64,000 nucleotides of DNA from Aeromonas piscicola (GTDB lineage: Bacteria > Pseudomonadota > Gammaproteobacteria > Enterobacterales > Aeromonadaceae): positions 1 to 64,000 of the forward strand of contig NZ_CDBL01000063.1 of assembly GCF_000820005.1 (NCBI RefSeq), given 5' to 3'. Positions 47,029-55,012 of the stretch are shown in pieces (the first letter of the stretch is position 1; the number at the start of each line of letters is the position of its first letter). The translations under genes and the position numbers were made by a program. The notes beneath the pieces are model-generated. The model saw nothing but the letters and a program-made list of their open reading frames with translations, was not told the origin of the DNA and did no database searches.

Positions 47029-47441
47029 TTGATTTACCTTCGCTGCTGCATACCCAAGACGAATACCTCTCCCAGATGCAAGGTTTGCTGGAGGAGGAAT
47101 TCAACCTTCTCAGGCAGCACCAGGCACTGGCGCTGCCTGAACTGGCAGAGCGCAAGCAGAAACTGCTTGCCGATATTGAAGTGCTGGATCAAACCCTGGC
47201 CCAGATGCCCGAGCTGCAACAACAGCTGAATGCCTTTCCCGAACAGATGCATCTCCTGCGTGAGAAGCTTGATGCCTGCCAAGAACAAAATGATCTCAAT
47301 GGTCGCCTGCTCGAACTCAGCATCGTCTCCAACCGCCGCCTGGCCAGCTTCCTGAGCAAGTTGCGCGATCGCAACTCCCTGACCTATGACGCCAAGGGCA
47401 ATACCCGTTCCGGTACCCGCTCATTCGGCATCAAGGCCTGA
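47025..47441 (+). CDS. flgN: Flagellar export chaperone FlgN
   Basis: A 138-residue helical chaperone for FlgK and FlgL. It is rich in coiled-coil heptads (LLEEEFNLLRQHQALALPELAERKQKLLADIEVLDQTLAQMPELQQQL). The C-terminus (NRRLASFLSKLRDRNSLTYDAKGNTR) is typical of FlgN. It is translationally coupled to flgM. Confidence 0.93.
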   Translation: MIDLPSLLHTQDEYLSQMQGLLEEEFNLLRQHQALALPELAERKQKLLADIEVLDQTLAQMPELQQQLNAFPEQMHLLREKLDACQEQNDLNGRLLELSIVSNRRLASFLSKLRDRNSLTYDAKGNTRSGTRSFGIKA

Positions 47442-47506
47442 CCTCTCCCTTCTCGCTTCCAGTTTTCCCTCACAGCCATCCCTGATCAGCGCCTTCGTCA
47501 CACACC

Positions 47507-48049
47507 TTACAAGATCAGACGCAGCAAGGCCTCGCTGTCCACACAGGCATGGATGCTCAATACCCCGTCTTCATAGCGGCCATAGCTTGCCGCCAGCTCT
47601 CCGCGTGGAAAACAGATGGATCCAGGATTCATCAGCACCAGCTCCCCTTCCCGCTGCAACACGGGCATATGGGTATGGCCGCTGATGAACAAGCTGCCGG
47701 CCGGCAGCTGCACCGCTTCCGGGCGATAGAGATGGCCATGGCTGACAAACCAGCGCCGGCCATCCACCAACAACTGGTTGTAGGGAGCCATCATGGGGAA
47801 ATCCAGCAGCATCTGATCCACTTCCGAATCGCAATTGCCACGCACCGCCATGATCTGCGGCGCCAGCTGATTGAGCCGCTCGGCCACGGCGGCGGGGGCA
47901 TAACCCGGCGGTACCGGGTTGCGCGGGCCGTGGTTGAGCACGTCGCCGAGCAACAGATAGTGATCCGGCTGCCAGGCGGCAAGCTGGTCAAGCACCAGCT
48001 CCAGAGCACTCAGGCTGCCGTGCAGGTCCGAAATAATGGCAATCTTCAT
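47507..48049 (-). CDS. YfcE-type metallophosphodiesterase
   Basis: A 180-residue calcineurin-like phosphoesterase. Metal-binding motifs: ISDLHGS (D-x-H), LLLGDVLNHGPRN (GD), VRGNCDSE (GN-D), FVSHGH and ISGHTHMP (GHTH). These match E. coli YfcE, a manganese phosphodiesterase of unknown cellular substrate. GAGGAGCGAGCG precedes ATG 48049. It lies 10 bases after the peptide-binding-protein gene, in one transcript with it. Confidence 0.92.
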   Translation of the reverse strand: MKIAIISDLHGSLSALELVLDQLAAWQPDHYLLLGDVLNHGPRNPVPPGYAPAAVAERLNQLAPQIMAVRGNCDSEVDQMLLDFPMMAPYNQLLVDGRRWFVSHGHLYRPEAVQLPAGSLFISGHTHMPVLQREGELVLMNPGSICFPRGELAASYGRYEDGVLSIHACVDSEALLRLIL

Positions 48050-48059
48050 CGCTCGCTCC

Positions 48060-49697
48060 TCACGGCTGACTGAAATAGAGATCCTTGGTGGCAATCGCCC
48101 CCTTGAGATTCTGAACCGGCAAGCCACGCAGGGTGGGATCCACCAACCGCATCTGGTTGTAGTGATAGACGGGAATGGCGGGCATCTCGTCCATCAGCAA
48201 CTGTTCGGCCTGACGGTAGAGCCCGGTCCTGACGTTCCCATCCAGGGTATCCGAGGCCTGTTGCAACAGGCCGTCAAAGGCCGGATTGCAGTAGCCGCTC
48301 TCGTTCTGGGGATCCTGGCAACGGAAGCTGTTGAGCATGGACGAAGGCTCCACGTAATCCCCGAACAGGAAGGAGCGGGCCAGCATGAAATCCCCGCTGT
48401 CTTTGGCCACCTGATAGGCGTTCCACTCCATGTTGTTGAGCGCCACTTCCACCCCCAGCGGCTTCCACATGGCGGCTACCGCCAGTGCCAGCTTCTTGTG
48501 ATTTTCCGAGGTGTTGTAGGTCAGTGTCAGCTTGAGGGGATGCGCGCTGTTGTAACCCGCCTGTGTCAGCAGCGTGGTCGCCCTGGCCAGCCGAGTCGGC
48601 TGATCCTGCAAGGCCAGCGGCGAGCTCAACGCCTCATAGCCAGGCATGGTGGGCAGCAGTGACCAGGCTGCTTGTTCACCCTGGCCGCTGACCTTCTCGG
48701 TCAGCAAATGGCGGTCTATGGTCATGGCCAGCGCCCGGCGCACCCGCACATCCTGCAGCTCGGGGCGACGCAGGTTGAAGGTATAGAGATAGGTGCCGAG
48801 CAGCGGCAGACCCCAGATCCGCTCGGGGGTCGCCTCTTTGGTCTTCTGGTAATACTCCAGTGCCACCTTGTTGGTGAGCTGGATCTCGCCCGCCTCGTAG
48901 CGCAGCCGCTCGGCGTGCAGGGAGGCAAGCGGCAGATAGGTGACCCGCTGGATCCGGGTATGGACATCGTCCCAATACTGGGCGTTGCGCTCCGCCTCGA
49001 TGCGCTCGTTGGGCACCCAGTTCACCAGCTTGTAGGCGCCGTTGCTGACCAGCTTGCCCGGCTGGGTCCACTGCTTGCCAAACTGGTTGATGGCCTTCTC
49101 GTTGACCGGTACGAAGGGACGCTGGCTTATCAGCTGCAGAAAATAGGGCACCGGCCGCTCCAGGGTCACTTTCAGGATCTGCTCGCTCTCGGCCTCCACC
49201 CCCAGGGTATTGAGATCCAGCGCCCCTGCGTAGATGGACTGGGCATTGTTGATGCCGGTCGCCAGCAGCAGCCCGGCGGAGGGTGAGCCCTGCGCCGGAT
49301 CCAGCAGTCGCCGCCAGGCATAGACAAAATCCTGCGCGCCGAGCGGCTCGCCGTTGGACCACTTGAGCTGCGGGCGCAGGAAAAAGCGCCACACCAGCCC
49401 ATCTTCACTGGTCTCCCAGCGCTGGGCCTGAGCCGGCACTATCTTGCCCTGACCATCTTCGCTCACCAACCCCTCAAACAAGTCCACCAGCACGACCTCG
49501 CCCGGAAAACCGGAGCGGATCTGGGCCGGGTCGAGGGATTCCGGCTCGGCGCCGTTGCCCTTGACCAGGGTCTGGCGGTCCGACAACACGGGCTCCTGGG
49601 ACACAGTGGTGGCCTGCACTGAAGGGGCCATCAACAGGCCCAGCAGCAAGGGAGAGAGCCAGCGACGGGCTGGCCGGAAAGCGGGGCACAAAACCAT
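48060..49697 (-). CDS. Oligopeptide-binding protein, OppA/MppA type
   Basis: About 545 residues, an SBP_bac_5 periplasmic binding protein. A signal peptide (RRWLSPLLLGLLMAPSVQA) is followed by LVKGNGAEPESLDPAQIRSGFPGEVVLVDLFEGLV, the OppA-family core, and DVRVRRALAMTIDRHLLTEKV. No transporter genes lie next to it, so it either uses a distant Opp permease or has a scavenging role. GAGG lies 9 bases before ATG 49697; an earlier TTG is possible. The closest relatives would be OppA/MppA, but this is not a clear orthologue of either. Confidence 0.9.
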   Translation of the reverse strand: MVLCPAFRPARRWLSPLLLGLLMAPSVQATTVSQEPVLSDRQTLVKGNGAEPESLDPAQIRSGFPGEVVLVDLFEGLVSEDGQGKIVPAQAQRWETSEDGLVWRFFLRPQLKWSNGEPLGAQDFVYAWRRLLDPAQGSPSAGLLLATGINNAQSIYAGALDLNTLGVEAESEQILKVTLERPVPYFLQLISQRPFVPVNEKAINQFGKQWTQPGKLVSNGAYKLVNWVPNERIEAERNAQYWDDVHTRIQRVTYLPLASLHAERLRYEAGEIQLTNKVALEYYQKTKEATPERIWGLPLLGTYLYTFNLRRPELQDVRVRRALAMTIDRHLLTEKVSGQGEQAAWSLLPTMPGYEALSSPLALQDQPTRLARATTLLTQAGYNSAHPLKLTLTYNTSENHKKLALAVAAMWKPLGVEVALNNMEWNAYQVAKDSGDFMLARSFLFGDYVEPSSMLNSFRCQDPQNESGYCNPAFDGLLQQASDTLDGNVRTGLYRQAEQLLMDEMPAIPVYHYNQMRLVDPTLRGLPVQNLKGAIATKDLYFSQP

Positions 49698-49937
49698 GAC
49701 ATAAACCTCGTTCAATTCACTTTATTTCAAGAAGGGGGAAGGCCGGCAGCGCGCCTGAATACGAATGCATGATGCTGCGCTTGTTATCCCCGAAGACGCC
49801 CCGTATTGTATCGGGCTTGCTCAAGAGATGGAGTCTTTCGGGCTATTTTTTTCTGTAGTTTTTTATGAAGTGCGAATGGCTGTCGCCGGTAACGGCCTGA
49901 TGCGTCTTTCGATGTAGCTACATTTTCAGGAGTTGTT

Positions 49938-50837
49938 ATGGGGTATGAGTGGCTGGCACTGGCTGCGGCCAGTTTGTGGGCAGTGGCGGCCCTGATCTCC
50001 GTCAAACCGGCCCGTCACCTGGGGGCTTTTGCCTACAGTCGCTGGCGCATGTTTCTGGTCAGCCTGATGCTGGGCTCCGTCAGCCTCGCCACCGGCGGCT
50101 GGCAATCTCTCACCGAAAGCACCCTGCCCCTGCTGGCATTGTCGGGCCTTATCGGCATCTTCGTCGGCGATACAGCCCTGTTTGCCTGCATGAACCGGCT
50201 GGGCCCCAGGCGCAGCGGCCTGCTGTTCTCCTGCCATGCCCTCTTCTCCGCCCTGCTCGGCCTCTGGTTGTTTGGCGAGCAGCTCGGTGGCTGGCGACTG
50301 GTGGGAGCCTTGCTGGTGTTTGCCGGCGTCATGCTCGCCATTTTGTTCGGCCGGCGTGGCGGCAATCAGCACAATGAGTGGGAACAGGTACGCGGGCATC
50401 TCGCCATCGGCATAGGTCTGGGCCTGACGGCCGCCTTCTGCCAGAGTCTGGGCGCCATCATCGCCAAGCCCGTGATGATGAGCGGCAGCGTGGATGCGGT
50501 CAGCGCCTCCGGCATCCGCATGGGCAGCGCCCTGTTGGCCCACTGCACCTTGCGGGCGCTGCGGGTACCGCTGTCACTGCCGCACAACCCCATCAACCGT
50601 CAGGTACTGGGGATGATTGGCATCAACGGCTTCCTGGCGATGGCCATGGGGATGACGCTGATCCTGGTCGCCTTGCGTCAGGGAGACGTCGGCATGGTGG
50701 CGATCCTCTCCTCCACCACCCCTGTCATTCTGCTGCCCCTGCTGTGGTGGCACTCGGGCCAGCGCCCTTCGCTGGCGGCCTGGGCGGGCGCCCTGCTGGC
50801 CACCCTGGGGACGACCATGGTGCTGGGAGCCGGGTAA
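49938..50837 (+). CDS. EamA/DMT-family transporter
   Basis: A 299-residue inner-membrane protein with about ten helices, made of two EamA repeats. The first is LALAAASLWAVAALISVKPARHLGAFAYSRWRM..., ending LLVFAGVMLAILFG; the second begins HLAIGIGLGLTAAFCQSLGAIIAKPV and ends AWAGALLATLGTTMVLGAG. Probably a drug/metabolite exporter; the substrate is unknown. CAGGAG lies 7 bases before ATG 49938. It stands alone. Confidence 0.9.
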   Translation: MGYEWLALAAASLWAVAALISVKPARHLGAFAYSRWRMFLVSLMLGSVSLATGGWQSLTESTLPLLALSGLIGIFVGDTALFACMNRLGPRRSGLLFSCHALFSALLGLWLFGEQLGGWRLVGALLVFAGVMLAILFGRRGGNQHNEWEQVRGHLAIGIGLGLTAAFCQSLGAIIAKPVMMSGSVDAVSASGIRMGSALLAHCTLRALRVPLSLPHNPINRQVLGMIGINGFLAMAMGMTLILVALRQGDVGMVAILSSTTPVILLPLLWWHSGQRPSLAAWAGALLATLGTTMVLGAG

Positions 50838-50891
50838 GACGGCTCGACGTCAACGCCGGGGTTGAACACTCTCGTCCGAATAGGCTTAGCC

Positions 50892-50940
50892 AATCGAACC
50901 TGCGACCAAGTTCTGACCATGGGTTCGATTAACCCCATGG
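50892..50940. repeat. Nested inverted repeats
   Basis: AATCGAACC (50892-50900) pairs perfectly with GGTTCGATT (50922-50930). The second arm also lies inside an alternative hairpin, CCATGGGTT-CGATT-AACCCCATGG (50917-50940). The two structures exclude each other. No T-run follows on either strand. It lies between converging genes. Confidence 0.5.
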
Positions 50941-50975
50941 CGCAGTAATCGACTCTTGATGGCCGGGTCGGGTGA

Positions 50976-51668
50976 CTAGAACTGGGCGATTTCCTCGGCC
51001 GTCAGCTCGCGGTATTCGCCCGGTGCCAGCGCGTCATCCAGCACCAGTGTACCGATCTGCTCCCGATGCAGCCCCACCACCTTGTTGCCAATGGAGGCAA
51101 ACATCCGCTTCACCTGATGATACTTGCCTTCATGGATGGTGAGGCGGGCCTCGCACTCACCCAGAATTTCCAGCTGGGCGGGGCGGGTCTTCTCGGATTC
51201 GTTGCGCAGGAAGACGCCATCGGCAAACAAGGAGATGGCATCCTGGTGCACTGGGTCGGCCAGCCAGACGTGATAGGTCTTGGCACACTCATGGCGCGGC
51301 GAGGTGATGCGGTGGGACCATTTGCCATCGTCGGTGATCAGCACCAGACCCGTGGTGTCGAGATCGAGTCGGCCAACCACGTGCAGCTTGCCCATGGCGG
51401 GTTCGTCCATCAGGAAGAAGACGGTCGGGTGATCCGGGTCTTCGTTGGAGCAGACGTACCCTTCCGGTTTGTGCAGCATGAAGTAGCGATTGCGCTGATC
51501 CAGCGTCAGCGTGACGCCGTCGAATTCGACCTGGCTCTGCTCGTTGATGTGAAAAGCGGGTTGTTTGACCACTATGCCGTCCACCGTGACCTCTCCCTGC
51601 CGGATCAGCTTGCCCGCCAGGGACCGGGTCAAATCGGAACAATCGCAAAGAAATTTATCGAGCCGCAT
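50976..51668 (-). CDS. rsuA: 16S rRNA pseudouridine(516) synthase RsuA
   Basis: A 230-residue enzyme that isomerises U516 of 16S rRNA. An N-terminal S4 domain (MRLDKFLCDCSDLTRSLAGKLIRQGEVTVDGIVVKQPA) precedes the RsuA catalytic domain with the active-site motif GRLDLDTTGLVLITDDG. EGKYHQVKRMFASIGNKVVGLHREQIG follows. GAGG lies 7 bases before ATG 51668; a TTG 6 bases earlier is less likely. Confidence 0.95.
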   Translation of the reverse strand: MRLDKFLCDCSDLTRSLAGKLIRQGEVTVDGIVVKQPAFHINEQSQVEFDGVTLTLDQRNRYFMLHKPEGYVCSNEDPDHPTVFFLMDEPAMGKLHVVGRLDLDTTGLVLITDDGKWSHRITSPRHECAKTYHVWLADPVHQDAISLFADGVFLRNESEKTRPAQLEILGECEARLTIHEGKYHQVKRMFASIGNKVVGLHREQIGTLVLDDALAPGEYRELTAEEIAQF

Positions 51669-51841
51669 GCACAACCTCAGAGTCCATCAATAAAGGGGCG
51701 CCATTATATAGGCCGAGGCCAACAACTCCAGCACTAAGCGGTGGCGATGCAGACCATGTCGTCATGACGAAGCCCGGCGCGGGTGTTAGACTGCCTGCAG
51801 AGGGTCTAACGTTACGTATAATAATAAAGTCAGGAAGCCGT

Positions 51842-53038
51842 ATGAAGTCGCACACTCCTCATCCCGTCATTCCAGTCAACCAGCTGCAAGCCGGCATGTA
51901 TGTGATCGCCATCATCAGCCAGACAGGCGGCATGGAGATTGCCCAGATGGGGCTGGTGACCACCCGTCAGCAGATCGATGATCTGGTCCGGCGCGGTGTG
52001 CTCACGGTGCGCGTCGATCTCGCCCGCAGCAAGCTGGCTGGCATAGAACAGATCATCTCCCCCGACCCCGCCGCCTTGTCAGCATCATCCCAACGACCGG
52101 CAGGAAGTGCCAACGGCGAGGGCCGTGAACTCAAGATCCGCCGCCTCTATCAGGAAGCCCGCGAGCTGCAGGGCAAGTTCATCCGTCAGCTCAAGGCGGG
52201 TGAGCCCATCGATATCACGCCGCTGGCGGCGGTGGCCGAAGAGATGGTGGACACCATGTTCACCCACGGCGATGCCATGCTCTGCCTGGCCCGGATCCGC
52301 GCCAAGGATGCCTACCTGATGGAACACTCCATGAACGTGGCCATACTGCTGGCCAACTTCGGCCGCTATCTGGACCTGGATCGCAGCGTGCTCAAGGAGC
52401 TGACCCTGGGGGGCCTGCTGCACGATGTGGGCAAGATCATGACCCCGGACGAGGTGCTCAACAAACCGGGCAAGCTGACCGATGAAGAGTTCACCGTGAT
52501 GCGCCAGCATGTGGTGCACAGTTACGACATCCTCAGCCATACCCCCGGCATCACGGCCACCATGCTGGAAGTCGCCGCCAATCACCACGAGCGGCTCGAT
52601 GGCACGGGTTACCCCCGCCACCTCAAGGGAGATCAGCTCTCCCTCCATACCCGCATGAGCGGCATTGTCGACGTCTACGACGCCGTGACGGCGGATCGGG
52701 TCTACAAACAGGGAATGCAGCCGACCCAGGCATTCCGGATCCTGCTCAAGGGAGCCGACCACCATTTCGATCGGGGGCTGGTGACCAAGTTCATCAAGTG
52801 CATGGGGGTCTATCCGGTGGGTACTCTGGTACAACTCTCCAACCAGCGGCTGGCCATCGTCATGCAGCGCAATCCTCATGAGCCGCTCAAGCCGGTGGTG
52901 AAGGTGATCTATCACGCCACCCAGCGCCACTATCTCGAGGTGCAGTGGCTGGATCTGGCGAAGTCGGGGGTACAGGAGAGCATAGAAAGCACGGTCGATC
53001 CCAAGGAGTTCGGCATCAATCTCGCCAACTTTGTCTAG
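51842..53038 (+). CDS. HD-GYP domain protein, putative c-di-GMP phosphodiesterase
   Basis: A 398-residue cytoplasmic protein. The N-terminal DUF3391 domain (VNQLQAGMYVIAIISQTGGMEIAQMGLVTTRQQIDDLVRRGVLTVRVD) is followed by an HD-GYP domain. Metal and substrate residues are intact: H194-D195 and K198 in HDVGK, H223, and HHERLDGTGYP at 248-258. It should hydrolyse c-di-GMP and so favour motility over biofilm, fitting the large motility block nearby. Its 3' end overlaps that of a small convergent gene by four bases. The ATG at 51842 is chosen; the frame is open upstream. Confidence 0.93.
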   Translation: MKSHTPHPVIPVNQLQAGMYVIAIISQTGGMEIAQMGLVTTRQQIDDLVRRGVLTVRVDLARSKLAGIEQIISPDPAALSASSQRPAGSANGEGRELKIRRLYQEARELQGKFIRQLKAGEPIDITPLAAVAEEMVDTMFTHGDAMLCLARIRAKDAYLMEHSMNVAILLANFGRYLDLDRSVLKELTLGGLLHDVGKIMTPDEVLNKPGKLTDEEFTVMRQHVVHSYDILSHTPGITATMLEVAANHHERLDGTGYPRHLKGDQLSLHTRMSGIVDVYDAVTADRVYKQGMQPTQAFRILLKGADHHFDRGLVTKFIKCMGVYPVGTLVQLSNQRLAIVMQRNPHEPLKPVVKVIYHATQRHYLEVQWLDLAKSGVQESIESTVDPKEFGINLANFV

Positions 53039-53223
53039 TTGGTCCTCCCCTCCCGCGACCGCTCGACACAATGCTGGATAAGAAACTCCTCATCCAGCGG
53101 TGACAGGTCAAAGCGGATACAGGCCTCTTCGATGGCCCGGATGTCGTGTTGATGGTGCTCGCTGAGCCAGCGCACGGCGCGGCGCAGATCTTCACCATGG
53201 GGCAGCAGGGTATGGTCGCTCAT
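53035..53223 (-). CDS. Small conserved-looking protein, unknown
   Basis: A 62-residue acidic/basic mixed protein, MSDHTLLPHGEDLRRAVRWL...RFDLSPLDEEFLIQHC..., with no membrane segment. GGAGGTG lies 5 bases before ATG 53223, which strongly supports translation. It converges with the HD-GYP gene and shares four bases with its end. I recognise no family. Confidence 0.65.
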   Translation of the reverse strand: MSDHTLLPHGEDLRRAVRWLSEHHQHDIRAIEEACIRFDLSPLDEEFLIQHCVERSREGRTN

Positions 53224-53332
53224 GAGGCACCTCCGGTAAGCCATCGACATCAGCCCGTCAAACCGGGTTGTCTCTTATAGCTTAGTCCGCCCACCGCCCC
53301 TCCTCTACGCTCCCTCAATCCGGCCGCGGATC

Positions 53333-53983
53333 TCAGCCAAAGGCTCGCTGCCAATCCTGATCAAACTTCGCCAATGCCGCATCCACCGCAGGCACGTTCA
53401 GCAGCTGCTCGGCCACATCAAGCGGCAATGTGATGGACTGGCAACCGGCCAGCAGGCAGTCAAGCGCCTGACGGGGAGTACGAAATGACGCCGCCAGCAC
53501 CTTGCTGTTCGGTGCATGCAGCTCAAGCAGCTGTTGCAGCTCCTGCACGGTGGCGATGCCATCGCCGCCCTGAGCATCCAGCCGGTTCACGTAGGGTGCG
53601 ACATATTCCGCCCCCGCCACCGCCGCCAGCCAGCCCTGCAACGGGGTATAGACAGCCGTGCCCAGGGTCGGCACGCCGTTGGCAGTCAGGCTCTTGATGG
53701 CCGCCAGCCCCTCTGCGCATACCGGGATCTTGATCACCAGATCCGGGTCCAGCTCACGCAGGGCGAACGCCTCGCGCACCATCTCGGTTTCAGTTTTGGC
53801 CATCACCTGGGCAAACAGGCGCGCCTTGGGCCCCAGTACATCGCGCAGGGCGGGCAGCAGCTCGGAGAGCGGCAATCCCCCGGCGGCAGTAATGGAAGGA
53901 TTGGTGGTGACTCCGGCCAACGGCAGGATCCGTGACCAGCGACGCACTGCCGCCACATCGGCGGTATCGAGATACAGCTCCAT
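53333..53983 (-). CDS. fsa: Fructose-6-phosphate aldolase
   Basis: A 216-residue transaldolase-family enzyme that splits fructose-6-phosphate to dihydroxyacetone and glyceraldehyde-3-phosphate. [31 protein letters not shown] and [12 protein letters not shown] are FSA motifs, with the Schiff-base lysine at K85 as in E. coli FsaA. The C-terminal [31 protein letters not shown] also fits. AAGGAGTTAGAG precedes ATG 53983. It is divergent from the glycyl-radical activase, the same neighbourhood as fsaA-ybiY-ybiW in E. coli. Confidence 0.94.
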   Translation of the reverse strand: MELYLDTADVAAVRRWSRILPLAGVTTNPSITAAGGLPLSELLPALRDVLGPKARLFAQVMAKTETEMVREAFALRELDPDLVIKIPVCAEGLAAIKSLTANGVPTLGTAVYTPLQGWLAAVAGAEYVAPYVNRLDAQGGDGIATVQELQQLLELHAPNSKVLAASFRTPRQALDCLLAGCQSITLPLDVAEQLLNVPAVDAALAKFDQDWQRAFG

Positions 53984-54111
53984 CTCTAACTCCTTAACGG
54001 GATGTTCAATATGTCGCCATTCTAGCGATAAAACATCTGCGAAATACTTGATCGAAATCAAATCAACTTTCGAATGAAAGTAAATAGAATAAAAAAACAA
54101 AAGGAGGCGGT

Positions 54112-55008
54112 ATGATTTTCGACCTGCAACGATATTCAACTCACGATGGCCCCGGCATTCGCACCCTAGTGTTTCTCAAGGGGTGCTCGCTGGCCTGTCT
54201 GTGGTGTCAAAACCCGGAAAGCCGCTCTCCCAAGCCGGACATACTACTCGACCGGCGCCAATGCATCGAGGGATGCCAGCTCTGCAGCCAGACCTGTCCG
54301 GCAATCTTGCGTGACAGCGAGGGCATCCAGCTCAGCCGTTCAGCTCTCAAGGCCGAAGATATTGAACGGCTGCGCGGCCTCTGCCCCAGCGAAGCGCTGC
54401 AGGTGTGCGGCCGGGATGAAACGCTGGACACCCTGATGGACACCATACTGCGGGATCGCCCCTTCTTCGAGCGCAGTGGCGGTGGCGTCACCCTCTCCGG
54501 TGGCGAGCCGTTTATGCAGCCCGACTTTGCCGCAGATCTGCTGGCCCGCTGCAAGGCAGAAGAGCTGCACACGGCGGTCGAGAGCTGCCTCCATGTACCC
54601 TGGCACCAGATTGAGCCAAGCCTCCCCTCACTGGATCTGGTGCTGGCGGATCTCAAACACGTGGATAAAGAACGTTTCTTCCACTGGACCCGCGGCAAGG
54701 TGGAGCTGCCCATCGCGAACCTCAAACGCCTGGCCGAGCACGGTGTGCCGATGCAGATCCGGGTGCCACTCATTCCCGGCTTCAATGCCGACCGCGAATC
54801 GATCGAAGCCATCACCGACACCGCCGCCAGTCTCGGCACGGTGCAGGAGATCCACTTCCTCCCCTACCACACGCTGGGGATGGGCAAATATGCCCTGCTG
54901 GATCTGCCCTATCAGGCGCCGGAGACACCACTCGACGACCCCGATTTACTCCGCTTTGCCCACGCATACGCCCAACGTCAGGGGCTGACCCCTGTGACCA
55001 GAGGATAA
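54112..55008 (+). CDS. Glycyl-radical enzyme activating protein (YbiY/PflC type)
   Basis: A 298-residue radical-SAM enzyme that installs the glycyl radical in its partner. The radical-SAM cysteines are C25-x3-C29-x2-C32. A ferredoxin-like cluster follows (C51, C55, C58, C62-P), with further cysteines at C91-P and C99. [18 protein letters not shown] is the SAM-binding GGE motif. AGGAGG lies 4 bases before ATG 54112. Its partner enzyme starts four bases after its stop. It needs anaerobiosis to work. Confidence 0.93.
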   Translation: MIFDLQRYSTHDGPGIRTLVFLKGCSLACLWCQNPESRSPKPDILLDRRQCIEGCQLCSQTCPAILRDSEGIQLSRSALKAEDIERLRGLCPSEALQVCGRDETLDTLMDTILRDRPFFERSGGGVTLSGGEPFMQPDFAADLLARCKAEELHTAVESCLHVPWHQIEPSLPSLDLVLADLKHVDKERFFHWTRGKVELPIANLKRLAEHGVPMQIRVPLIPGFNADRESIEAITDTAASLGTVQEIHFLPYHTLGMGKYALLDLPYQAPETPLDDPDLLRFAHAYAQRQGLTPVTRG

Positions 55009-55012
55009 GATC

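Noticed and set aside
50892..50940. Possible tRNA (GGTTCGATT T-arm-like segment)
   Set aside because: No acceptor, D or anticodon arms can be formed around it.
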